This document shows positions 38,088 through 49,089 of a stretch of 64,000 bases of DNA, in pieces. A program made the translations under genes and the position numbers. Origin of the DNA: Gnetum montanum (taxonomy: Eukaryota; Streptophyta; Gnetopsida; Gnetales; Gnetaceae); assembly GCA_015680685.1 (NCBI GenBank), contig MNCI01003573.1, positions 1,250,053 through 1,314,052 of the forward strand, read 5' to 3'. The notes below the pieces were generated by a model. It was not told the DNA's origin and did not search any database. It was given only the letters and a program-made list of their open reading frames with translations. Position 1 is the first letter of the stretch; each line of letters begins with the position of its first letter.

Positions 38088-38224
38088 TGAAACACCACAA
38101 AATTTTGAGCTTAGTACTTGTCCAACACCAACCAGGTCCTTGGGACCCTCAGACGACCATAGCTACATTTGGTGTCAAACATGGCAACTTCAGAGATCAG
38201 AGGCTTAAATTTCACTAAGCATGC

Positions 38225-38650
38225 AGTCCCAACGTATATGCCCAGTGTATACGCCCAAGTGTACATTCCTAGCATATACGCTCAAATTCTCAGCGTGTAT
38301 GCCCAGCGTGTATGCTCGAAATTCACAGCGTATATGCCCAGCATAGACGTCCAGCATACATGCCCAGCGTACACGCCTCACATGTACACTTAGCAGGTAC
38401 AACAGATGCATACGCCTGGCATGAAACCTCCAAAGACGGCATAAAAATAGCACTACAGAGCGAGATTTGGCACAAGGTAGCAACCTTCAGCGTATACGCC
38501 CAGCATCCACCAGTGTATACGCCAGCGTTCACGACATCTACGTCCAAGTTCGCATACACCCAGCACCTTCAGTGTATACACCCACAGTCTACGCTCGCTG
38601 CAGACAACGTATACGCCCAGCGTATATGCCTGGTAAATGTAACATATTGT
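38225..38650. repeat. U3 palindrome array of element D (AGCGTATACGCT core)
   Basis: About fifteen units of CAGCGTATACGCC / CAGCATATACGCC at 12-40 bp spacing. The full core AGCGTATACGCT is its own reverse complement. Variants show C-to-T changes (AGCATATACG). The same motif recurs at 39,360-39,960 and 47,945-49,050 within D and nowhere else in the window. Confidence 0.85.
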
Positions 38651-38727
38651 ACACTTGTAAGTTTTACACCCTTTTACCCGGTCAACGCACCACGTGTCAC
38701 CCAACCCGAGTCTACTATCAAAACCTG

Positions 38728-38734
38728 TATAAAA
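38728..38734 (+). promoter_or_regulatory. TATA box in the LTR of element D
   Basis: CTGTATAAAACCTC, directly downstream of the repeat-rich U3. Transcription would start near 38,760. Confidence 0.65.
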
Positions 38735-39324
38735 CCTCAATTTTTTACGAAATCCAGATGGTTGGCAAATTCCAAGAGCACACCAGAGAACAGAGACCCT
38801 GAGAACCAGAGCACAAAACCTCTTACACTGGACAATCATGTACGCTGAACATACAACCTCTACGTTGTGCTTACAGTGTGAACTAGCAACAATCATCCTT
38901 GCATCCACCAAGGCTTTTTGTCCGCCTTGTGTTCCAATCACAATTGCGTTAGACTGGTGCATTGTACTCTCATTCTATAATGCCATTGTTACATTTTCTT
39001 CCTACAATTATTTACAGTCTGCTTTAATTATTGCATGTATTCTGTTTACGCTTGTTTACGTCTACGCTCTGTTCGCATCGTTTACACTGTTTACGCTCTG
39101 ATTCACGCCCGTTACGCCGTTTACATATAACCCAGCGTATAGCACTTTGGTGTACGTTTGGGAAAATCCTTGTCGGATCTACGTGCGGACCACCCAAGGT
39201 ACTCTACTTTCGTTCATTCCAGCTTGCCCTCAGGTGAAGGTAGGGTCTTCTGTGCGCGTCCTGTGATCCCACGGCCTCTGTTTCCTTCCAGCTGGAGACC
39301 AACAATTTCAGACGGTACAGAAAT

Positions 39325-39341
39325 TGGCGCTAGAAGGAGGG
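39325..39341 (+). other. Primer-binding site of element D
   Basis: TGGCGCTAGAAGGAGGG lies five bases after the LTR end. It is the cleanest version of the PBS shared by A, F and H. The matching tRNA 3' end would read CCCTCCTTCTAGCGCCA; I do not assign it. Confidence 0.8.
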
Positions 39342-40003
39342 CCTCTACCTAAAACATTACCTATAAGCTTCCTAGCATTTACGCTACGGAGCGTTTACAC
39401 TGCTGAGTGTTTACGCCGATTCCCTTTGAAACCCTCCCTGCGTTTATGCTGCGTAATCTAAAACCTCATCTGTCAACTATCCAGCGTCTACGCTGCCCTG
39501 TTCAAAATGCACCCTCTGCAAGTCTTCCAGCATCTATGCTGTCAACCCTACATGGAATCTGTCGGCAGAAACCCTAGCGTCTATGCTGCCACATATACGC
39601 TACATGCTTTACAATGCAGATTCTTCCTTACGCCATACACAAGACCGCTAAAGTTTACGTTGCACATTTTTACACCGTAGGTTTTCTCTATGCTGCACAC
39701 TGACTTCCAGAGACTCTGTTTACGCTAATCTCTTTACGCTGCAAACTCATTTACGCTACTATTTGTTTACACCGCACTTTATACGCTGTAATCCTGTTTT
39801 ACGTTGTACATTGACACTGTGTACACTGCTCAGCGTATAGGCTGCACTCCTTACGCTGCAGACTTGTCTACGCTGACCTTATACGCCTCATCCCTATACG
39901 CCATCTACGCTGTCGTTATACGCTGGACGTTGAAGCATATACGCTGCACGTTACCACCTAAGTTTACACTATACTAAGTACACTAACTTCACACCTCTAC
40001 ACC
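39342..40003 (+). repeat. Leader of element D with TTTACGCT / AGCGTATACGCTG repeats
   Basis: It contains dozens of short, unevenly spaced units (TTTACGCTG, AGCGTCTACGCTG, TATACGCTG) between PBS and gag ATG. Orientation is mixed because the core is palindromic. No ORF is supported. Confidence 0.75.
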
Positions 40004-42073
40004 ATGTCATACCCCCAACAGGTCATCATGAACCCCGTAAACACCACCGCTACAACCACTCAAGTCACCGACATGGTAGGCACCATAGCTACCCAACAGC
40101 CCGTCATTCCACAGCCGACACTACAACCCACAGCAGGGCCCCGCCGGTCCCTAAGGTTGCAAGGGAGGAACCCAACCTCTAACATTATAACCTAGGACCA
40201 GTACAACTTCATATGTGTGAAGATACAAGCTGGTCTAGTAGTAGATCGAGCCAAAATAGAGGGAAAGAGGCAGTATGAACTCTTCTACAGGGGGGACGTG
40301 AGTTCATCCCTTCCCTGTATGATATAATCCCTGTGCTAGAACAGTACTCAGAGCTCGTCACACGACTCCTCCTGCAAAGGAGCCAGTCGTTGGATTAGCT
40401 TGCAGTGGATTACCAACTGGAAGAGGAGGACGAGCTCGCTGCCCAATCCGAACACGAAGACTCCTATGACACCCTCAGCCCACAAACACACATCAACCCC
40501 ATGTTTCATCCAGGCACAGGGGAAGTCATCCCCCTCCAACCCCTCAAGTTCACTTAGGCTCAAGCACCTCCACCAGAAACATCCGCAATGGTTCATGTTC
40601 CTCCGGTAACTAACCCACAATTCAGCACACTCCCTCTCGCTATCATCCCCGTCGTAGCGGCCGGCCCATCCTTGCAAGCACCACCCCCGCACAATAACAT
40701 GGGAGCAACCTTTTTGCCTCGAGTGATAGGGATGCCACATGTGATACCAGCATCCATGTCTACCCACTACATCCCCCACATCCAAATGCGCGGGGCCCCT
40801 TCCACCGCTGTAACCCAACAAGGGGTTCCCTCACAAAACGTGGCTGGGAAATGGGCAACGATGGGTATGCCATCACATCAACCCTCTCACCACAATGTGC
40901 CACCCCATATGATTCCACCAGCCAACATTCCCCAAGTATAGCTGCAACCGCAGCAACAACAACCCCTCATTTACAATGTGTCATCCCTAGTGCCACCCAC
41001 TATAAACATGCCACAAGCACAACCACCAACCGCACAGCTTTCAGCCTTTCAACCCACCATCCAAGACTCTAACCTGTACAATATACCACAACCTCAAGCT
41101 GCCATGTCACCTAGTGCCCAAGACTGGGCAGATGTCAAAAAATTAATGCAAGAACTAACTGACGAGGTAAAGCGCCTCAAAATGGCTGCCGACGGAGAGC
41201 TGAAGGTAGTGGACTTCTACCACGATGACCCCATCAGCCCTTCTGTCCAGCCTCTAACCTTTCCCAAAGGTACATCATTGCCAACACTAACTAAATATAA
41301 TGGGGAGATGGACCCCAACGCCCACTTGATAACGTTTAGGTTAGAATGCGCATTGCTCCAGGCGTGGCCACATGCCATTTTACGAGTGTTCCCTATGTCT
41401 CTCTTAGGGAGAGCACTCGATTGGTACCGGGCCTTGCTGAGGAATTCTATATTTTCCTTGGAAGAGTTGTTACATCAGTTCATGACTAGGTTCAAATATA
41501 ACTTGAAACCTGAGGTGACATTGGACAGCCTTATACAGGTTAANAGCCTTCAAAAATCAACATAGTAAAAAGGATAAACAGAAGACTAAGGCAACTATAG
41601 CGGCAATCGCGAAAATGCAACAACCAAACAAACCGCCAGTAGTCCCTACTAACTATACTAGACCTACTCCTGTGACTACACCAGAATCATCATCATTGCA
41701 GAACCCAACACAAAACCGTACGAGAAATTTTGAGAGGAAAGAGCCTTCTCAATATACGCCATTGCCTATGAAGCCATCTCAGCTATTCGATCAGCTACTG
41801 AAAGCCAGATTAATGAAACATAAATAGTTATCCCCCGCGGCCATCCAGAGACATGATCAGTTCTGTCAACTTGTCCAAAACCCAAGCCTAGCAACACCGG
41901 ATGAGCCTCCAGTGCCCAAAGGTTTTAGAATGGATCGCTTCTGCGATTATCACCAACGCAACGAGCATGGCACGGATTACTGTTTCACACTGAAGCATGA
42001 CATACAGCGGATGATCGATGAAGGCCAAATCACCTTTGATGAGGCCAACCCAGTCCAACCACAGAACTAGGCT
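40004..42073 (+). pseudogene. Element D gag, broken
   Basis: ATG at 40,004 in good context (ACCATGTC). An N-terminal segment with GPRRSLRLQGRN and, after a TAG, QYNFICVKIQAGLVVD. A frameshifted, Pro/His-rich middle (40,400-40,940). The capsid-like domain (40,978-41,543): LPTLTKYNGEMDPNAHLITF, ECALLQAWPHAIL, SLLGRALDWYRALLRNS. A zinc knuckle at about 41,930-41,990: CDYHQRNEHGTDYC. An N at 41,544 and stops (TAG/TAA) interrupt it. It would form the RNA-packaging particle. It aligns with A and H. Confidence 0.85.
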
Positions 42074-42640
42074 ATGGGGGTGTATAAAGATCCTCTGAAC
42101 ACCAAAGAGGCGCCATACGTTATCAATACAATCTGCCTTGATGATGAACCTAAGACATCCAACATCAACACCGTCTACCCTGAGTATAAACAACAGACAC
42201 CTAACAAACCATTTGTAGTGCATGTTCCTCCTACTCCATCAGCATCCATGCCTCAACCATCACCCGCCCTACAAAAGCCATACGTAGTGCGCATACCTCC
42301 TGTTGTCACTACCTCGAATCTATCAACCCCTCCTACTCGGCCTGCCCCTTTCGTAGTTTGAGTGCCGCCCGCAGTTGCAACAGCGGAGGTTCAACCTTTG
42401 CCTAGACAAACCCCATACATTGTTAGCACGTCTGCAAGTCCTAATACTTACCAAGCCTCCACCTCACAAACGCAAGGCAGACCTAGCCCCTACGTCATTA
42501 GGATGCCTGGCCAGTCTTTTGCCCAACCACATCTAACTATACAACCACAACCCCGCCTGCCTCCATATGTGGTATGGATCCCAGGGCAACCCGAAGCTTC
42601 AAGACCAGCTCCACCTCCATGCCACACATGAGAACGCTTA
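42074..42640 (+). pseudogene. Element D gag-protease linker with repeated P-[YF]-V-V-R-[IV]-P motif
   Basis: The reading frame opens with MGVYKDPLNTKEAPYVINTI. It then carries six spaced copies of a short motif: KPFVVHVPP, KPYVVRIPP, APFVV.VPP, TPYIVSTS, SPYVIRMPG, PPYVVWIPG. Element A has the equivalent (PFVVHVPS, FPFVIRAPP, SFLIRAP). Repeats in such a linker could be short binding motifs or flexible spacers; role unknown. A TGA interrupts at 42,361. Confidence 0.7.
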
Positions 42641-42691
42641 GCAGATAAGCTTACATGTGAACGCTTGGAGAAGAAGCGTCAATGATTAGCT

Positions 42692-43912
42692 GTGGAGCCA
42701 CCTAAACCCACTCCACTTATCGCCGTACCCATGACGCAACCCAACAGTCAACCAAGCGCAAGCAACGAGGTTGAACCATCCAAACAACATGGTAAGTCTA
42801 AAACAACAGCTCCGAGCAAAAATGACGAACCAACAAAGCATGAAATAAAACTGTTGGGGCCAATGGACCCAGTCAAAGCTGATACAAATGCCCCCAACAG
42901 TAGAGATTTGGCAACGACTTTAACACAAGTCACACAAGCACTCAAGCAAAAGAACACTTCGCTAAGCTTGTATGACTTGATTCTTACATCCCAAACACAT
43001 CGTGAAGCTTTGGTACGCATGTTAACGTTGATCCCAGTAAGCGAGAACTTGCCCCCAAACGAACCATCCATTCATGCGGTAATGTACTCGTCCCAAGGGA
43101 CAATGTCCAAACCACTAAGCTTCCATAACAATAACATTAAAATGGATAAGAAAATAGGGGAGGTGACAACAGCCCCCATGTTCATAATGATACACATAGA
43201 TCAGTTCAAGATACATAGGGTTCACGTAGACGATGGAGCTGCTACGAACGTGGTACCATACCCCATCATTGAACAACTAGGGCTGACAGAGTTAATCAAA
43301 TTGACTGCAACTACATGTTTAAAATCATTCAGTGGGTCACGCGTGATGGTCAAAGACATAGTGACCTTAGACTTCATAGTGGGGGACTAGTTTCCCACGT
43401 TCGTCGATTTCGTTGTGGTTGACAAAATGCCGGGGTTCAACCTAATATTAGGAAGATCCTGGTTGGCCCAACTAAAAGCGGTGTCCTCCCCTATACATCA
43501 AGAAATTCACCTACCTTATGAGGGCAGTGAAATCATCATACACGGGGTAGCGGCTACACCTATTGTTTCATCAGACATGGACATGGACCAAGGTTCAAAG
43601 GTTGAACTTGAAAAGTCTAGTCGAAACGATGTAAACGAAAAACAACCGGTGGGCAGTAATCCAAATCCACCTAAAATAGAAACGCCTGCACCTGACATTG
43701 TACATACATCTTCTCAATTAGAAACTAACATAGAACTCACCACAAATACTGAAAACTCTAAAAACACTGATGCAGAAGCGATTCCATTAGACGTCCCTTG
43801 GGCTGAGTTACCATTCAACATAATCAGCGAAGGGGATGCTGAATACAGAATCATACCCGTTGACACATCGCCTAACATTAAAAAGAAAAAAATTAAAAAA
43901 TCCCTAAAATAA
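42692..43912 (+). pseudogene. Element D aspartic protease with N-terminal linker, one nonsense codon
   Basis: Linker LYDLILTSQTHREALVRML and IPVSENLPPNEPSIHAVM precede the retropepsin: QFKIHRVHVDDGAATNVVPY with D-D-G-A at the active site, GVTG-like SFSGSRVMVKDIV, then a TAG at 43,388. The same frame continues DFVVVDKMPGFNLILGRSWL and SSPIHQEIHLPYEGSE. An acidic/Lys tail ends at 43,912. Except for the TAG the frame is open over 400 codons. It would mature Gag-Pol. It is followed by the minisatellite and antisense cassette instead of RT. Confidence 0.8.
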
Positions 43913-44007
43913 TACTACCACCTCACTATGTCTGAAACGACCTTAAACTACAATCGTCCGAAATGACGTTAAACTACAACAAGTCAAAAAAAAACATTAA
44001 ACTACAC
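43913..44007 (+). repeat. TTAAACTACA minisatellite, left copy in element D
   Basis: CGACCTTAAACTACAATCGT, TGACGTTAAACTACAACAAG and ACATTAAACTACAC are successive ~30-bp units, cut by the assembly gap. Related arrays sit at 49,250-49,500 and 53,130-53,620. Confidence 0.75.
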
Positions 44008-44461
44008 NNNNNNNNNNNNNNNNNNNNNNNNNNNNNNNNNNNNNNNNNNNNNNNNNNNNNNNNNNNNNNNNNNNNNNNNNNNNNNNNNNNNNNNNNNNNN
44101 NNNNNNNNNNNNNNNNNNNNNNNNNNNNNNNNNNNNNNNNNNNNNNNNNNNNNNNNNNNNNNNNNNNNNNNNNNNNNNNNNNNNNNNNNNNNNNNNNNNN
44201 NNNNNNNNNNNNNNNNNNNNNNNNNNNNNNNNNNNNNNNNNNNNNNNNNNNNNNNNNNNNNNNNNNNNNNNNNNNNNNNNNNNNNNNNNNNNNNNNNNNN
44301 NNNNNNNNNNNNNNNNNNNNNNNNNNNNNNNNNNNNNNNNNNNNNNNNNNNNNNNNNNNNNNNNNNNNNNNNNNNNNNNNNNNNNNNNNNNNNNNNNNNN
44401 NNNNNNNNNNNNNNNNNNNNNNNNNNNNNNNNNNNNNNNNNNNNNNNNNNNNNNNNNNNNN
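44008..44461. other. Assembly gap (454 N)
   Basis: Run of N. It hides the 3' end of the antisense gene and the right part of the minisatellite. ORFs drawn through it are artefacts. Confidence 1.
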
Positions 44462-47400
44462 CTCCCCAAACCAAACTCCAATCGACGAAGGATTTCCTCC
44501 TCTAAAATACTAGCCCAATCTGTCTCACCAAGGCCTAGGTCGACGTCTGCCAAGGCCTTACCCTTGTCAACAGCCGACCAGACAGGACGTTTCGGAGGAA
44601 ATTCACCCACAGTAACTTCCCCAGAAGCAGTGGTAATAACCCTCTTAGGAGTTCCATCTCAACTATGCTGTTCTCCGCAAAAGTATTGAACATAGAACGT
44701 AAGCCCAAACCCTCTACGAACATCTCAAGTTGCCATTTCTCTATAGAAACTTCTTTCAAGGATTTCTTATAGTGGTGCTTATGATTCTTCTCATCTTGGC
44801 CCCACTTACGTACCTTGGAGGAGAATGCCTTCCAATCCTGGCACTTCAGATTCAATAGGTCTATCTGGGCTTTACGTTCCGCAAACCTACGAGTTAGTGA
44901 CGCATGGCGATTTAACAAGTTCCAATATCTATTGTACGTAATCTCGGACGTTCGCCAAGAACTATCACCTGCTAATTGGGCCAAAGCGAATTCATAATGA
45001 GCTTTGAGGTCGTTGCATTCGACCGACAACTCGGAGACTTCCTTCTCTTTTGTCTGGATCTACAACCATAGTTGTTCGATGGATCACCTATAGGTCCACA
45101 CCAACATGGCGTTATGGACAAGGCTTTCCGCCACCTCATTGTAAATCGGCCTTGGTACCTGTTCCACTTCTGAGGGTAGTGTAGGCAAACTGTCGATGCT
45201 AATTACCTCAAAAGGATCCCACCTCAACTTGGCACCTATGCGTACAAAAAGATCAAACGTTAAGACAATAGAAACAGGGCGTGGCACTCTAAAATGACAA
45301 ACCATTTAAAAACATTGTACCTATTTCGGGGTGGGCCTCCTGAATTCGTTTGATGACTTCTTCTACGATCCCAGCCACAAAATCCATCTTACTTGGCATT
45401 TTCATCCAAGTAAATGGCTCACGAGTGTAGGATGAACTAACCTCAGCGGTCCTCTCAGGGGGAACTGTCTTCATAGGTACATCTAAGCACACCGTCCTGG
45501 TTTCGCTCCCTTCATCTGAGAAAAATGAAAATATGAAAATAAAATACCATAGAAATGATAACTAACAAGGCAAGACAAAATAAGTTAAAAAGAAAACATA
45601 CCACGCTCCTTGTCACCTTCCGGGGGATCGCCTAAATCCAGATTCCATTGAAGAAAGTTGCAGAACATTTGTTCGACATCACCTTGGTCATCCAACAGCT
45701 CAGTTTCTGTGGTGTTTTCCTTTAACTCCTTCGTTCCTCCTCCCTGATCCTTCTCCACATTTTCCTCTTCATTATTCTACTCCGTGTTGGTCTCCTCCTC
45801 CTCAGTAATGGTTTCTAGCACCTGCTTCCTTACTTCTCAAATCAAGCCAAAGACGTCAGTGACATGTAAGCGATTGAAAAGAAAAAATTATGGACGAAAC
45901 GAAAACAATAAAACAATAAGCTGGAAAAGTCTACATACCGGGCATCTTGAATCTTATGCACTTTACTTGTGGCTCCCTCACATTAGAAGCTTCCTCAGCT
46001 GTGCGTTCATGTCTCTTCAGCTTTGTTTTGGCTTGGCCAATGGTTTCTTTAATAACCCGCTTAGCTCTCCTTGCAGTGAGGGGCACATCATCTGGCTCTA
46101 ACCCCAGACTATCATGAGTATGAATGGAGGTATCCAACTATCCCCCAGTCGTAATAGACATAGACTCATCGATGCCCTTAGGTGCATCCTGGGACTTGGC
46201 TGTCTCGAACAAGTGGTTGATCCATGGGCGGGATAGTTGACCCCGATCCCGTAGAACAAATTTGTTACCCGCGTGGACTACCAAAAACTTGGCGAAGCGA
46301 TGAAGGTAACCAGCGAAGAAGGAAAAGGTGAAGTGGGATTGCGCCTCGACATTCGAGCGCAATCACACTATCTCCTTGTGCATGCCCAACAACAGAAATT
46401 CAGCCTAGTTATAGTGCATGCCAGTTTCCAGGATAGTTCTCATAATGCGTACAACCTCAACCACAAGACTCTGTACCTGGGAAAGGGTTTTGGGGAATAT
46501 CCGCGCCCTAAACAGGGGATACAGTTCATTTACCTCCTCAACCTTTGCCTTCCCCTACATCGGGAATCCCTTGGCACCCTTGGCCAGGCCCAACCAGTCC
46601 TCCAACTCGTGCACCGTATGGAGCTCTTTATGAGCTCTGTCTAAAACTACAGTTATGGCATCTGCCGGTACCCCAAATAAGTTTGAAAAGAATTCTGGTG
46701 ATAGATGAAAAACTACCTTAACACCCTTAATTTGGGTGTTGTAGTAGGAAACATACTCGTTAAAAGAATCCACGATCCCAATCATTTCCCCTATTGATAC
46801 ATCCAGACTTGGGGTCATGAAGAGCTCCATAAGGCCGACATTGTCCAAGCAGCGAACAATAGATGGCGAAGCATGGTTGCGTAACCATTTCTGGGCCTCA
46901 GTCACCTCCCTGAACTTCATTGACAGAGTTTGCCCAATTGTGATAGAATCCCCGCCAGGAGGTACATCAACTGCAAACACAACTCGAAGTCATCACATTT
47001 GCATAACGCCTAACAGTTGAACAAATATGTTAGCACATCCAAAAGACGTTGTCATTTACCTCCTGTAGTAGACTTAGATGTGCTACCTAAACCAGAGTCA
47101 CGAGGGAAAACTGGCCCCTGGTCTGACCAATCTTTATCCAGCCATCCGCGATCTTGACACATTGCCAACGCTCTAGAGAATCGTTGGTGAAAATAGATGA
47201 TATCCCCCTTCATTAGACCTAAAACAGCTTTACGAAGGGTCGGACCTGCCATAAATGCCTCTAGAGCAGTACAGGTTAAGGCAAGCCCATCATCCTCGAC
47301 ACATATTCCGTCTGCATTAACTTTAGGCCTACAAAGGAAATGATGTCAAAACTGAGGCAAATGCCAAACAACAAAAAGAAGCAATAAACCTGAACGGTCA

Positions 47401-48867
47401 TGCCTGCCCACTCAGTACACTGTGCTGGGAGGATTCTGGAACAATGTGTGTGCGCACACGGCCAAGAATAAGGTGTTGTCAAGGTAGTCCTGCCCTCGTG
47501 GTAATTGGGCCCATACGCGTGCTAACGGGAGTGTGGACTTGGGCCCACGGGTGGAATCGTCCTCATTCGTTAGCTACCCCTCATCGATGTCTTCCATGAA
47601 GACAACGACACCCTCCACGGCTTCTGGCAGCATTGCCTCAAGTATGCTCCGCGCCACTAGTTCAGTCAGGTGTGACCAGATAACTACTTCAAAATTGTCT
47701 AGTATGAAGGACAAGAATTCAAACGCACCTTCTCTGAACCAAACCCCGTTGTGGTCCATGGTTAGGTCCGGGGTCAGCTTATCCGCCTCCATGGGGCCAA
47801 ACCATGTTAGCACCCCGACAAGCTCAACCACAAGGAGAAAAGGCTTGGTGTCCCTGCAAACAACCAAAGTACCAATGTAAAATCAGCCATGCATCAAAAA
47901 AACGCAAAAAACAAAGGTTCACATCGTAGATTGACACTTAGAAAAATTTTCTAACTGTTTACACCCGGCGTATACTCTGCTAAACCTAGCGTAGACACTA
48001 TTAAAATTTGTTTACGCTCGGTGTATACGCTGCTAAACCTAGCGTAGAAGCTGTCAAAATTTGTTTACGCCTGGCGTATAAGTTGCTAAACCTAGCGTAT
48101 ACGCTGTCGAAATCTGTTCACGCTCGGCGTATATGCTGCCTAACCCAGCGCATACCCTGACAATTAACTGTTTATGCTGATGCCCGAACCTATTACGCTC
48201 AGCGTATACGTTGAAGAAACCCTCAGCATATATGCCACAAAAGTGGCCAGCGTAAATAGTCTACGTTAGACACTGAATAAATAGTTTACATCGGAAACAT
48301 GAAAAACAAGTCTACGCTGTATCATACTTAAGAGAACAACTGTGTACGCTCAGCATATACACTGAAGAAATCCTCAGCGTATACGCCATCACAACGTAGA
48401 TTGTCTACGCTGATAAAATAGAAAGCTTACGCTGACAAAACAGAACTTTGTGCATAGAAAACTTATTACACTATATAGCCTTTAGCGTATACGCTGATAC
48501 AATCGTCTACATTTCGTGTAAGAAAAAGTGATTATGCTGTGCATTGAAAAGAGATTACGCTATGATAGTCGACGCTAACTTGACTTTACGTTGTAAATTT
48601 ACGCTCGGCGTATACGCCGACATCTCTACGCTGTAAATTTACGCTCGGTGTATACGCCGAAACCCCTTATGAGATTGTCTACGCTACGAAGCATGTACAA
48701 GCAAGAATAACTAACAGAGAAAGGATCAGAGCCTACATGTGTGATATTCCAGGCCATGATGGAATCCTTGGCCGGGGTAGGCAATGCAGCATGGCTTCGC
48801 TCTCCTCTACGAAGGTCAAGTCAGGACTCTTCCTCCCCTGCCCTTCCACCTCCTTACCTTTGCCCAT
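44462..48867 (-). pseudogene. Antisense multi-exon gene of element D (FCP1-like / plant transposon-protein-like / coiled coil)
   Basis: Proposed exons (minus): 48,867-48,737 (MGKGKEVEGQGRKS); 47,853-47,390 (TKPFLLVVELVGVL, FLSFILDNFEVVIWSHLTE, LDNTLFL, QNPP: FCP1/NIF-like HAD pattern with catalytic Asps lost); 47,328-47,060; 46,970-45,939 (KGVKVVFHLSPEFFSNLFGV, INHLFETAK); 45,832-45,602 (acidic); 45,515-45,321; 45,286 to gap (GDSSWRTSEITYNRYW, helical). All six introns are GT-AG. Five junctions keep frame; exon 2 to 3 needs a shift. In-frame TAG/TGA codons (two in exon 2, four in exon 4) plus a late frameshift make it a pseudogene now. The role is unknown. It converges on PR and diverges from RT. 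Confidence 0.75.
47945..48700 (-). repeat. Intron 1 of the D antisense gene: AGCGTATACGCT repeats
   Basis: The first part (47,957-48,175) is four ~54-bp tandem units of TGTTTACGCTCGGTGTATAC + CTGCTAAACCTAGCGTA. The rest is irregular (TTTACGCTCGGCGTATACGC at 48,600 and 48,640). Perfect AGCGTATACGCT occurs at 48,094-48,105 and near 48,485. The motif is that of the D LTR and leader. Confidence 0.8.
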
Positions 48868-48879
48868 CTCGGCGTCTAC

Positions 48880-49050
48880 GCTGGGATTGATAGCTTACGC
48901 TGAGGGTTGAAACTTTGTATGCCTACGCTCGACCTTCTATGCTCGGCGTCTACGCTGGGGTTTAGTCGGTGTCTACACTGAGGTTGGGTTTACGCTTACG
49001 CTAGGTTTCGCAGTTTATGCTTACGCTCACTCAGTCGCTTACGCTCAGAA
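48880..49050 (-). repeat. TACGCT repeats in the 5' leader of the D antisense gene
   Basis: GGCGTCTACGCTGGG and TTTACGCTTACGCT units lie between the predicted TATA box and ATG. They extend the intron 1 array upstream of exon 1, so exon 1 is embedded in the repeat field. Confidence 0.7.
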
Positions 49051-49080
49051 TGCAATGTAACAAATGAAGCTTCCCCCCCC

Positions 49081-49089
49081 CTTTTTATA
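49081..49089 (-). promoter_or_regulatory. TATA box of the D antisense gene
   Basis: Minus-strand GCACTATAAAAAGGGG, about 215 nt upstream of the ATG at 48,867. Predicted start near 49,055. It is on the opposite strand to gag-pol and separate from the LTR promoter. Confidence 0.6.

Larger units (their letters stand above)
38088..39319 (+). repeat. 5' LTR of element D
   Basis: TGAAACACC ... GACGGTACA, 1,232 bp. U3 (38,220-38,650) is packed with CAGCGTATACGCC-type units. A TATA box (TATAAAA, 38,728-38,734) is followed by R/U5. The flank before it is ATAAT. The 178-aa and 169-aa ORFs spanning 38,312-38,962 are translations of the repeat, not genes. Confidence 0.85.

Noticed and set aside
38312-38962. 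178-aa plus-strand and 169-aa minus-strand ORFs rich in YAQ/VYA repeats
   Set aside because: They are translations of the CAGCGTATACGCC repeat array in the D LTR; open in several frames because of the repeat, with no domain.
40348-40821. 157-aa minus-strand ORF
   Set aside because: Shadow of gag on the opposite strand; no homology to anything recognised and no counterpart in A or H.
43963-44610. ORFs of 166-202 aa across the N run
   Set aside because: Artefacts of undetermined bases in the assembly gap.
46273-46644. 123-aa plus-strand ORF within the antisense gene
   Set aside because: Reverse frame of exon 4, whose minus-strand frame aligns with element A.
47945-48700. Regularly spaced short palindromes suggested a CRISPR-like array
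   Set aside because: Spacers are not unique, units vary in length, the DNA is in a plant retrotransposon, and the motif is shared with the LTR.
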